A stretch of DNA of 6,234 nucleotides from Acidobacteriota bacterium. GTDB lineage: Bacteria > Acidobacteriota > Thermoanaerobaculia > Gp7-AA8. Positions 1 to 4,916 of the stretch are shown one piece after another (position 1 is the first letter of the stretch; each line of letters starts with the position of its first letter). Location: contig QHVX01000145.1 in assembly GCA_003222375.1 (NCBI GenBank), positions 1 through 6,234 of the forward strand. Direction: 5' to 3'. The translations under genes were made by a program, and so were the position numbers. The notes beneath the pieces were generated by a model that ran no database searches, was not told the DNA's origin, and worked only from the letters and a program-made list of their open reading frames with translations.

Positions 1-31
1 TGAATGTGTTGTACGGAAGGTCTTCGGGCAT
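1..31 (-). CDS. Start of an unidentified gene downstream of selD (partial)
   Basis: Only the first ten codons are inside the window (M-P-E-D-L-P-Y-N-T-F), read leftward from ATG 31-29 and cut by the left edge. The start is supported by a good Shine-Dalgarno sequence, AAGGAG at 43-38, six bases upstream. It follows the selD stop by 18 bases on the same strand, so it is probably co-transcribed with selD. Ten residues are too few to name a family. A selenium-related enzyme (for example a selenouridine synthase or a SelA-type protein) would be a natural neighbour, but nothing in the sequence shows this. Confidence 0.6.
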   Translation of the reverse strand, partial: MPEDLPYNTF

Positions 32-37
32 GGGAGT

Positions 38-43
38 CTCCTT
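38..43 (-). promoter_or_regulatory. Ribosome binding site of the partial downstream gene
   Basis: AAGGAG on the minus strand, six bases before ATG 31-29. It matches the anti-Shine-Dalgarno core and is the main support for a gene start here. It contrasts with selD just upstream, which has no recognisable ribosome binding site. Confidence 0.65.
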
Positions 44-49
44 GTGACA

Positions 50-1117
50 CTAATGCGTCAAAGTCACGGTTCCGGGCTGGTCCGTCACTTTCCCGATCTT
101 TGCATAGAACAGGCCGCCTTCCCGAAAGCGCCTCTCGATCGCGGCGAGTTTCTCGGCGGGCACGGACATCAACAAGCCTCCGCTCGTCTGGGCATCACAC
201 ATCAATGTGTATTCGGAATCTTCGACCTGCACATGGATACGGGACTTGAACGCGGTGGCATTGCGCGTCGTCCCTGCCGGACAGAAACCGCGCGCGAGAT
301 AATCGCGGGTCCCGGCGAGCAGCGGCACAGAATCGACATGAATCTCCGCGCCAACCTTCGAGCCGGTGCACATCTCGAGCAGATGACCGACCAAACCATA
401 TCCCGTGATGTCGGTCGCGGCGTTGACGCCGACATCGCTCATCACGCGAGCCGCGTCGCGATTCAGCATCGTCATCCAGAGGATGGCTTCCGCCATATCG
501 GGCGGGTCACTCCGGCGAAGCGTTCGTTTGCTCAACGCGCGATGGGCGCAGACGAGGATGCCGTTGCCGATCGGCTTCGTCAGGACGAGAGTGTCGCCGA
601 CCTTCGCCGTCGAGTTGCGAACGATCTTGCTTGCTGAGACGACGCCGGTGACCGCGAGACCGTACTTCGGAACGTCGTCGATGATCGTGTGCCCGCCGGC
701 GATCGGAAATCCGGCTTCACGCGCTTTCTCCGCGCCGCCGCGGAGGATTTCCTCGAGCACTTCGAGCGGCAGGACATCGCTCGGAAATGCGGCGATTGCC
801 AGTCCCAGAATCGGTGTCGCGCCCATCGCGTAGATGTCGGATACGGAGTTCGCAGCAGCGATCGCGCCGAATAGATACGGATCGTCGACGATCGGCGTGA
901 AGAAATCGACGGTCTGCGCGATCGCCTGATCGCCGTTGATGCGCAGCACCGCAGCGTCATCGTTTGTGCCGTAACCGACGAGAAGATCCCCCTGCCCTTC
1001 GAGCGAAGGGAGTTTCGCCAGAACGGAGTGAAGGTCATCCTGACCCAGTTTGCAGGCTCAACCGCCGGTGGTGGCGAACGAGGAGAGCGGCGGATACGAC
1101 TTGATCTTCCGCTTCAC
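50..1117 (-). CDS. selD: Selenide, water dikinase (selenophosphate synthetase), selenocysteine-containing
   Basis: SelD makes selenophosphate, the selenium donor for selenocysteine and selenouridine, from selenide, ATP and water in the cytoplasm. Read from GTG 1117 with the TGA at 1060-1058 decoded as selenocysteine, the product is 355 aa, normal for the family. The catalytic segment is T-T-G-G-U20-A-C-K23, matching the Cys17/Lys20 pair of E. coli SelD. Further family motifs follow: N-D-D-A-A at 52-56, S-V-S-D-I-Y-A-M-G near 91-99, G-G-H-T-I at 141-145, L-T-K-P-I-G-N-G at 179-186, A-T-D-I-T-G-Y-G near 234-241 and C-D-A-Q-T-S-G-G near 307-314. GTG 1117 is the only credible start, because a TAA lies in frame at 1129-1127 and no ATG occurs before the Sec codon. 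It has no clear Shine-Dalgarno sequence. Thirty bases of perfect hairpin arm end 12 bases upstream. It probably shares a transcript with the metallopeptidase pair upstream and the partial gene downstream. Confidence 0.93.
1033..1057 (-). promoter_or_regulatory. Candidate bacterial SECIS stem-loop in selD
   Basis: Immediately 3' of the UGA the mRNA can form GGUC (1045-1042) paired with GACC (1036-1033), closing the five-base loop AGGAU (1041-1037). The loop starts 17 bases after the UGA and has G as its second base. Bacterial SECIS elements recognised by SelB are known to sit in the reading frame about this far downstream, with a G among the first two loop bases. The four-pair stem is short, and outer pairing below it is weak (one G-U pair, then mismatches). 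The exact fold is therefore uncertain, although the element is expected from the Sec codon. Confidence 0.5.
1058..1060 (-). other. selD: In-frame UGA selenocysteine codon of selD (Sec20)
   Basis: The minus strand reads GGC GGT TGA GCC TGC AAA, giving G-G-U-A-C-K. The residue falls exactly at the catalytic Cys/Sec position of SelD. The frame is open from GTG 1117 to the TGA, and continues from the TGA to the TAG at 52-50. Both sides give SelD-like sequence (upstream L-S-S-F-A-T-T-G-G, downstream A-C-K-L-G-Q-D-D-L). Sec-containing SelD proteins are well established in bacteria and animals. A frameshift or nonsense mutation is unlikely, because such damage would hit this one codon only by chance. 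Confidence 0.9.
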
Positions 1118-1129
1118 GGGGAGATCTTA

Positions 1130-1217
1130 AGGCAGAAGGCAGCAGGCAGAAGGCAGAAGTGGAATGGGCGGGCCTTCTGCCTTCTGCCTGCTGCCTTCTG
1201 CCTGCTGCCTTCTGCCT
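1130..1217. repeat. 30-bp perfect inverted repeat built of GGCAGAA-type units
   Basis: Positions 1130-1159 and 1174-1203 are exact reverse complements, 30 bp each, separated by a 14-base spacer (1160-1173). A further partial unit, GCTGCCTTCTGCCT, follows at 1204-1217. Each arm is made of repeated CTTCTGC and CTGCCTTCTGC words. The element fills nearly all of the gap between the TAA of the 89-aa gene (1220-1218) and the GTG of selD (1117). Transcribed, it would form a very stable hairpin just before the selD start. There is no T-run after it, so it does not look like a standard intrinsic terminator. Similar short G-C-A-rich repeats are scattered in many bacterial genomes; that this is one dispersed family member is inference. 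Confidence 0.9.
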
Positions 1218-1487
1218 TTATTGCGCGCGCTGCTCGCCGAGAGCCCGCGCCGCCTCGACGGCGTCGAGGACCTCCTGATACAGCTCGAAGGCGATCTCGG
1301 GCTTCAGCGGTCCGGCGGCGCCCCGACTGACGATCTCCGCGATCTGCGACGCGTAATGCGACGCCGCCGGCAAGCGTTCGCCGGAAGCCTGAATCTGACG
1401 AAAGCCCGCGACCAGCTCTTCGCGCAGCGATTCCCGAAAAAGTCCGGTGACGATGTCGCGCTCGAGATTCTCGTAGTCGACGTTCAT
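1218..1487 (-). CDS. 89-aa helical protein, translationally coupled to the metallopeptidase
   Basis: The protein is small, soluble and charged, with no signal peptide or membrane segment. It is rich in Glu, Arg, Ala and Leu and probably mostly helical. I do not recognise the family. The start is ATG 1487-1485, which overlaps the TGA of the metallopeptidase gene (1486-1484) as ATGA. This is the usual geometry for translational coupling and the reason for choosing it over a longer in-frame start at 1664, which would lie inside the upstream gene. The stop TAA (1220-1218) touches the inverted repeat element. Coupling implies similar amounts of the two proteins, but the partner is exported and this one appears cytoplasmic, so direct interaction is not obvious. 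A real gene is likely; its function is unknown. Confidence 0.72.
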   Translation of the reverse strand: MNVDYENLERDIVTGLFRESLREELVAGFRQIQASGERLPAASHYASQIAEIVSRGAAGPLKPEIAFELYQEVLDAVEAARALGEQRAQ

Positions 1488-2605
1488 GGCTTGTAAGCGA
1501 TTGTCACCGAGGCGCCATTCGTCGCGATCTGCGGATCGATCTTGCGATCGCGGAGAAATTTTGCGTACGCGTCGCGGAATGCCGCCGCCCGGGCAGGAGT
1601 CTCCCATCGCGTCTCCGCGAGCACGCTGCCATCGCGCTTCACGGTGACGCGATCGTCCACCCACCCCTCCGCCCGATCGCCGACCAGGTACCGCCAGTGG
1701 AATTCGCCGAGGCGTTCGATGGTGAGGGTGTCGGCTGAGCGAGAAGGATTGAACGGCGCTGCCCCTTTTTCTCCGCGGGCGACCCGCGCCCAGTATTCAG
1801 CCGGATGCAACAGCTCGCGCGTGGTGCGCGGCGGATTCGCATGCATCTTATCGATCTCTTTCCATCCGCCGCGACGGTAGGCATCGACCACCAGCTTCAG
1901 GCCTTCGAGATACGGAAACTTCAGAACTTCGACGAAGTAGCGCGGCGTGTCGGGATCAACCGTCTTCTCGGCTGCCGCGCCGCCTAACGCGTTGATCAGA
2001 AAATCGTTCTTGATCGCCTCGTCGAACGACTGCCCTGACGTCTGCAGCAGATAATCGAGCATCACCAGCGTCGCTTCCCCTTCCAGCAGTGCGTGATAGG
2101 CGAGCTCGCCGTCGGTGTCCTTCTGCAGTGCTTTATCGCGCGAGGCCGCATCGAAACGCTGGTCCTGCAACGCGTGCGTCAGTTCGTGCATGACCACCGA
2201 CTTGCGCAACGCGTCGGCATCACCGAGGCCGGCCAGGCTCTCGGGAAGCTGCCGGATCGCGAAGTAGGTGTGCGTCATCGGATCGTAGAATGCCAGGACC
2301 TGCGAGTCATACAGCTTGAACATCCGTTCGATGACATCGGGCGTCGACGCGTCCACGAGCTGCAACGCCTGAAGAATCTTGACGTAATCTTCGATCGAGT
2401 ACGGGATGGACTTGGCGAGCTGCTGGCGGATCAGCGGCCGCAGATCGCTGCGGTCGATCGTCCGCTGCGTGACATCGTGAAGGAAGGTGAGACCGCGAAG
2501 CTTCTCGACCTCGCGCATCTCCTTGTCCAGGGACGACGCGACGGAAACGCCGCCAACGAGAAGGAGCACCGCCGCAATAAGCTTCGAAAGCCTCGACATG
2601 CGCAT
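1484..2605 (-). CDS. Exported HExxH (gluzincin-like) zinc metallopeptidase
   Basis: The product is 373 aa. The N-terminus is a signal peptide: basic M-R-M-S-R-L-S-K, then a hydrophobic stretch at about residues 9-23, then S-S. The protein is therefore probably periplasmic or secreted, or anchored by that segment. The zinc site is H140-E-L-T-H144, followed 31 residues later by an E175-G-E177-A segment likely to supply the third ligand, as in gluzincin-type peptidases. The context V-V-M-H-E-L-T-H-A-L-Q-D-Q-R-F is typical of a group of uncharacterised bacterial metallopeptidases. The C-terminal part (about 270-373) shows no motif I recognise. The start ATG 2605 has GGAAGG upstream at nine bases; a second ATG six bases inside (2599) is also possible. 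It heads the leftward operon with the 89-aa gene and selD, and is divergent from the RsbW-type gene. The substrate cannot be inferred. Confidence 0.8.
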   Translation of the reverse strand: MRMSRLSKLIAAVLLLVGGVSVASSLDKEMREVEKLRGLTFLHDVTQRTIDRSDLRPLIRQQLAKSIPYSIEDYVKILQALQLVDASTPDVIERMFKLYDSQVLAFYDPMTHTYFAIRQLPESLAGLGDADALRKSVVMHELTHALQDQRFDAASRDKALQKDTDGELAYHALLEGEATLVMLDYLLQTSGQSFDEAIKNDFLINALGGAAAEKTVDPDTPRYFVEVLKFPYLEGLKLVVDAYRRGGWKEIDKMHANPPRTTRELLHPAEYWARVARGEKGAAPFNPSRSADTLTIERLGEFHWRYLVGDRAEGWVDDRVTVKRDGSVLAETRWETPARAAAFRDAYAKFLRDRKIDPQIATNGASVTIAYKP

Positions 2606-2682
2606 GCGAACCGGCCTTCCGTGCTCATCATTCCGTCCTTGCGGCGTTCATTGCCAGTCACTTAGAATGCCCCCCGGTTTTC
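2606..2682. promoter_or_regulatory. Divergent intergenic region between the metallopeptidase and the RsbW-type gene
   Basis: These 77 bases must hold, or lie next to, the promoters of both divergent units. The metallopeptidase ribosome binding site (GGAAGG, minus strand) lies at its left end. For the rightward unit there is a fair sigma-70-type match: TTGCGG at 2639-2644, then 18 bases, then TAGAAT at 2663-2668. I found no convincing -35/-10 pair for the leftward unit and no clear operator palindrome. Confidence 0.55.
2639..2668 (+). promoter_or_regulatory. Candidate sigma-70 promoter for the RsbW/STAS pair
   Basis: The -35-like TTGCGG (3 of 6 to TTGACA) and -10-like TAGAAT (5 of 6 to TATAAT) are 18 bases apart. 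Transcription would begin near 2675, only about eight bases before ATG 2683. There is no purine-rich Shine-Dalgarno sequence before that ATG (the sequence is CCCCCCGGTTTTC), so the message could be nearly leaderless. This is a pattern match only. Confidence 0.35.
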
Positions 2683-3135
2683 ATGGATAGGGACGGAGAG
2701 CGAATCGAGATCACTATCAGCAGCCGATTCGAAAACATCGAGCTCGTCCAGGTGATCGCCGAACATCTCTGTGAAAACGCCGGGTTGGACGAGGACGGGT
2801 CGCACTGGATCGGGATGGCGGTTCGCGAGGCAGTCGCCAACGCCATCAAACATGGCAACAAGCTCGACGTGCGGAAAAAAGTGAACGCAACGTTTCATCT
2901 TCACGACCACGAGCTGGAGATCAAGATCTCCGACGAAGGCGCGGGCTTCGACCCGGCGACCATCGGCGATCCTCTGAATCCACAAAATTTGATGAAGACC
3001 AGCGGCCGCGGCATTTTTTATATGAAGACTTTCATGGACCAGGTGCGATATTCATTCGCTCCCGGCGGCGGAACATCCCTGGTCATGACGAAAAACCTCG
3101 CGAAGGGAACGGGCGTCGCGAGCAGCAAGGTCTAG
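2683..3135 (+). CDS. Anti-sigma-factor-type serine kinase (RsbW/SpoIIAB-like, HATPase_c)
   Basis: A 150-aa cytoplasmic GHKL ATPase, the usual length for RsbW/SpoIIAB proteins. The N-box is R-E49-A-V-A-N53-A-I-K-H-G-N (Glu for catalysis, Asn for Mg). The G1 box is D84-E-G-A-G-F-D90 and the G2 region is S-G-R-G-I around 107-111. These are the three ATP-binding signatures of the family. Known members bind a sigma factor and phosphorylate a STAS antagonist on serine; the STAS gene follows 16 bases downstream, which supports that pairing. No sigma factor gene lies nearby, so the target acts from elsewhere or is not a sigma factor. The order is kinase then antagonist, the reverse of Bacillus rsbV-rsbW. 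The start ATG 2683 lacks a Shine-Dalgarno sequence. Confidence 0.88.
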   Translation: MDRDGERIEITISSRFENIELVQVIAEHLCENAGLDEDGSHWIGMAVREAVANAIKHGNKLDVRKKVNATFHLHDHELEIKISDEGAGFDPATIGDPLNPQNLMKTSGRGIFYMKTFMDQVRYSFAPGGGTSLVMTKNLAKGTGVASSKV

Positions 3136-3151
3136 AAGGAGAGAGGAAAAA
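3136..3151 (+). promoter_or_regulatory. Strong purine-rich ribosome binding site of the STAS gene
   Basis: The whole 16-base gap is a purine run with two Shine-Dalgarno-like words, AAGGAG at 3136-3141 (spacer of ten) and AGAGG at 3142-3146 (spacer of five). It suggests much stronger initiation for the antagonist than for the kinase upstream, which has none. That would fit an excess of antagonist over kinase, but this is inference. Confidence 0.6.
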
Positions 3152-3487
3152 ATGAAAGCCACTCCGCGTACCGTTGAAAGCGTCGAAGTCATCAAACTCG
3201 ATGGCAAGATCACCATCGGCTCGGGTGACCAGCAGCTCCGCGAGATCATCACCAACGCGCCCAATCAGGGGAAGACGAAGATCCTGCTCGACATGAGCGG
3301 TGTCACGACGATCGATTCGTCAGGCATCGGTGAGCTGGTCGGCTCGTACACGACCGTCACCAATCGCGGCGGCAAGCTCAAACTGCTCCATCTGCCCGCA
3401 AAGCTGAATGAGCTGCTGCACGTCACGCAGCTCATCACCGTGTTCGAGGTTTACGAGAACGAGCAGGAGGCCGTGAAAAGCTTCTGA
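3152..3487 (+). CDS. STAS-domain anti-sigma factor antagonist (SpoIIAA/RsbV-like)
   Basis: A 111-aa single STAS domain. The hallmark phosphorylation loop is I-D55-S56-S57-G58-I-G-E-L, preceded by the strand K-I-L-L-D-M-S-G and followed by the helix after L-V-G-S-Y; K-L-K-L-L-H at about 75-80 is the next core strand. In characterised members, a serine of this D-S-S-G loop is phosphorylated by the cognate RsbW-type kinase, and the unphosphorylated form binds the kinase and frees its target. The kinase gene is directly upstream and co-directional. A PP2C phosphatase would be expected to reset it but is not in this window. The gene ends two bases before a long palindrome that could act as a terminator. 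Confidence 0.9.
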   Translation: MKATPRTVESVEVIKLDGKITIGSGDQQLREIITNAPNQGKTKILLDMSGVTTIDSSGIGELVGSYTTVTNRGGKLKLLHLPAKLNELLHVTQLITVFEVYENEQEAVKSF

Positions 3488-3488
3488 G

Positions 3489-3573
3489 GTGTCGTCACCC
3501 TGAGCGAAGCGAAGGGGCCTCAAGTTATGCAGCTTGAGATTCTTCGCCCTGTGCGGGCTCAGAATGACGTCAC
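3489..3573. repeat. Long imperfect palindrome filling the convergent intergenic gap
   Basis: Nested arms pair along 85 bases: GTGtCGTCA (3489-3497) with TGACGtCAC (3565-3573), CTGAGC (3500-3505) with GCTCAG (3557-3562), GCGAAG (3509-3514) with CTTCGC (3542-3547), and CTCAAG (3519-3524) with CTTGAG (3533-3538), with an eight-base loop TTATGCAG. It spans almost exactly from the STAS stop (3487) to the stop codon of the convergent lipoprotein gene (3575-3573). The words CTGAGCGAAGCGAAGG and GCTCAGAATGAC resemble a palindromic repeat dispersed in several soil-bacterial lineages; I recall this but could not check it. No transposase is present, so it would be a REP- or MITE-like non-autonomous element. 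It may serve as a bidirectional terminator. Confidence 0.85.
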
Positions 3574-4208
3574 TAGCTTCCCCCGCGCCTCCGCCGCGCA
3601 GGCGTCGTCGCCGGAGTCGGCTCTTCGGCAACCGTATACCAGCGCATCGGCAGCGCGTTCGTGAACACAGTCTCGTTGCCTTCCACCCACTTCGGGAAGA
3701 GCTGCGCCGCCAGAACCGGATCGTGAACGGCCCTCTCCGGAATCGCGATCAGCTTTTCGAACGGTGACGGGTCGCCGAGGAAGTTCATTTTCAATCGCAA
3801 CGCATTGGGCCGCGGCATCCATGGAGATCCAGGGTTCGCGACGATCACGACGTGCGCGGCGGTCGAGAAACTCTTCCGCTCACCGGGTCGAATCGGAATG
3901 AGCCGGGGGAGAAACTGCTCGCCTGGGATCTCGGAGCCGATGCTGATCGTCACCATGTGCGTCTCTTGATCGTAAGTGGCATCCGGAAGCAGATCCGCGA
4001 TGAGAATTGTCGTATTCCTGTGATTCGTCACGTCGTACTTCAGCGGAAGGGTGATGTTGGGGCCGAGGCGGTCGCCATACACTTCGGCATCGATCCTCAC
4101 GTCACTTTCCGTCCCCACTACGCGCCGCGGCTCCTTCATGTCGACGGGTTTTGTCGAGGTGCAAGCGATGACTACGAACAACACTGCCAGAGTGGAATAG
4201 CGTCGCAC
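3573..4208 (-). CDS. Putative lipoprotein of unknown family, paralog of the upstream gene
   Basis: The chosen start is GTG 4208-4206, preceded by AAGGGGG at nine bases. It gives 211 aa with a textbook lipoprotein signal: R-R-Y-S, a hydrophobic stretch, and the lipobox V-I-A-C16. The mature protein would be anchored to a membrane on the outer face. A longer in-frame start at 4367 would run into the upstream gene and bury the lipobox, so it is rejected. The mature part matches the neighbour upstream along its length: E-P-R-R near 26-29, D-V-R-I-D-A-E, S-I-G-S-E-I-P near 89-95, I-R-P-G-E near 106-110, S-P-F-E-K-L-I near 148-154, K-W-V-E near 173-176, and N-A-L-P-M-R-W. The predicted strands suggest an all-beta fold. 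The C-terminus is a Pro/Thr then Arg-rich tail (R-R-R-R-G-G-S) absent from the paralog. Function is unknown. Confidence 0.78.
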   Translation of the reverse strand: MRRYSTLAVLFVVIACTSTKPVDMKEPRRVVGTESDVRIDAEVYGDRLGPNITLPLKYDVTNHRNTTILIADLLPDATYDQETHMVTISIGSEIPGEQFLPRLIPIRPGERKSFSTAAHVVIVANPGSPWMPRPNALRLKMNFLGDPSPFEKLIAIPERAVHDPVLAAQLFPKWVEGNETVFTNALPMRWYTVAEEPTPATTPARRRRGGS

Positions 4209-4212
4209 GGGA

Positions 4213-4248
4213 GCGTTCCCCCTTGATGTGAGAAAGGCTCCGGAACGC
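4213..4248 (-). promoter_or_regulatory. Possible hairpin over the ribosome binding site between the two paralogs
   Basis: Right after the TAG of the upstream gene (4251-4249), GCGTTCC at 4248-4242 is the exact complement of GGAACGC at 4219-4213. The loop is 22 bases and contains most of the downstream Shine-Dalgarno sequence (AAGGGGG, 4224-4218). Seven pairs over a large loop make this a modest structure. If it forms, it would hide the lipoprotein start unless ribosomes arrive from the gene upstream. Confidence 0.35.
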
Positions 4249-4893
4249 CTAGTAAGTTCCTGACAACGGCTGATCGCTTTCGGCAGTTCCGCGGCGATTC
4301 TCGTTCTTCCAATATACCGGAATGGTGTTGAGAAGAACGGACTCGCTGCTTTCCACCCAGCGGTCAAACATGTCGTTTGGCAACGGCACCGGGACGGCCG
4401 TCCTCGACTGCTGCTCGATCAGCTTCTGAAACGGCGTAACGTCTCGCAAGAGCGTCACTTGAATCTGAACGTACCTCGGAATTGCTGTCCAGGGGGTCCG
4501 GATGTTCGGCGTGACGACGTGCACCAGCGCGCCACCGGAAAGCACGCGTTTCTCGCCGGGACGGATCACGACGAGATGGGGCATGTTCGGTCCGGGAGGC
4601 ACCTCTGAGCCGACGGAGAACGTGATCGTCCGCGAATCGGCATCGAAGTTCGTGTCAAAAATCTTGTCGGCGACAGCGACCGGCGCTTGCGAGAGATTCT
4701 CGATCTGGTAGGTGATGTTGATCGGCGAAGTTTGCGAGATTGTGTCCTGAGCGAGCTCCGCGTCCACGCGAACGTCCCCTTCGCGGCCCAGCGCCCGGCG
4801 TGGATCTTTGAAATCGACGTGCGCCGCCATTGCGGCCGATGCGCCGATCCAGATTGCTGCGACTGCTGCAAAGAACGGCTTCGAAAATCTCAT
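4249..4893 (-). CDS. Exported protein of unknown family, downstream of lepA
   Basis: A 214-aa protein with a classical signal peptide: M-R-F-S-K, a hydrophobic alanine-rich stretch, and a probable cleavage after A-M-A at about residue 23. The mature form should be periplasmic or secreted. Conserved with the paralog downstream are D-P-R-R (30-33), G-D-V-R-V-D-A-E (39-46), S-V-G-S-E-V-P (93-99), I-R-P-G-E (110-114), T-P-F-Q-K-L-I (153-159), R-W-V-E (178-181) and N-T-I-P-V-Y-W (189-195). I do not recognise the family; the strand-rich sequence suggests a beta sandwich. It lies 23 bases after lepA on the same strand. The start ATG 4893 has GGAGGG just upstream. This purine run is also the 3' arm of a small hairpin. 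Confidence 0.82.
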   Translation of the reverse strand: MRFSKPFFAAVAAIWIGASAAMAAHVDFKDPRRALGREGDVRVDAELAQDTISQTSPINITYQIENLSQAPVAVADKIFDTNFDADSRTITFSVGSEVPPGPNMPHLVVIRPGEKRVLSGGALVHVVTPNIRTPWTAIPRYVQIQVTLLRDVTPFQKLIEQQSRTAVPVPLPNDMFDRWVESSESVLLNTIPVYWKNENRRGTAESDQPLSGTY

Positions 4894-4897
4894 GGCA

Positions 4898-4913
4898 CCC
4901 TCCAGCCGGAGGG
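4898..4913 (-). promoter_or_regulatory. Shine-Dalgarno-sequestering hairpin at the lepA junction
   Basis: On the minus strand CCCTCC (4913-4908), the four-base loop GGCT, and GGAGGG (4903-4898) form a perfect six-pair G-C-rich stem. The 3' arm is the ribosome binding site of the gene starting at 4893. The hairpin starts three bases after the lepA TGA (4919-4917), so a ribosome finishing lepA would cover and melt it. That geometry suggests the downstream gene is translated mainly by ribosomes arriving from lepA. The pairing is seen directly; the effect is inferred. Confidence 0.55.
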
Positions 4914-4916
4914 CGA

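Noticed and set aside
44..637. 197-aa plus-strand reading frame
   Set aside because: It lies entirely antisense to selD, whose protein is recognised along its full length. Its composition (Arg, Ala and His rich) is typical of a mirror frame.
50..949. selD as a 299-aa protein starting at GTG 949
   Set aside because: This start loses the catalytic segment. The same frame continues upstream through the TGA with clear SelD sequence, so the TGA is a Sec codon and the gene starts at 1117.
1130..1217. CRISPR array or intrinsic terminator
   Set aside because: The units are short, contiguous and inverted, with no spacers, so it is not CRISPR. No T-run follows the stem on either strand, so it is not a classical terminator.
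1488..1664. N-terminal extension of the 89-aa protein
   Set aside because: It would overlap the metallopeptidase gene by about 180 bases in another frame and is Arg/Gly rich. The ATGA start at 1487 explains the gene better.
2093..2665. 190-aa plus-strand reading frame
   Set aside because: It is antisense to the metallopeptidase, which has a signal peptide and HELTH motif. The opposite frame has no recognisable domain.
2606..2682. A sigma-70 promoter for the leftward metallopeptidase operon
   Set aside because: Only poor matches with bad spacing could be found, so no position is proposed.
4209..4367. N-terminal extension of the lipoprotein
   Set aside because: It would overlap the end of the upstream paralog and bury the lipobox. 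GTG 4208 has a ribosome binding site and gives a proper lipoprotein signal.
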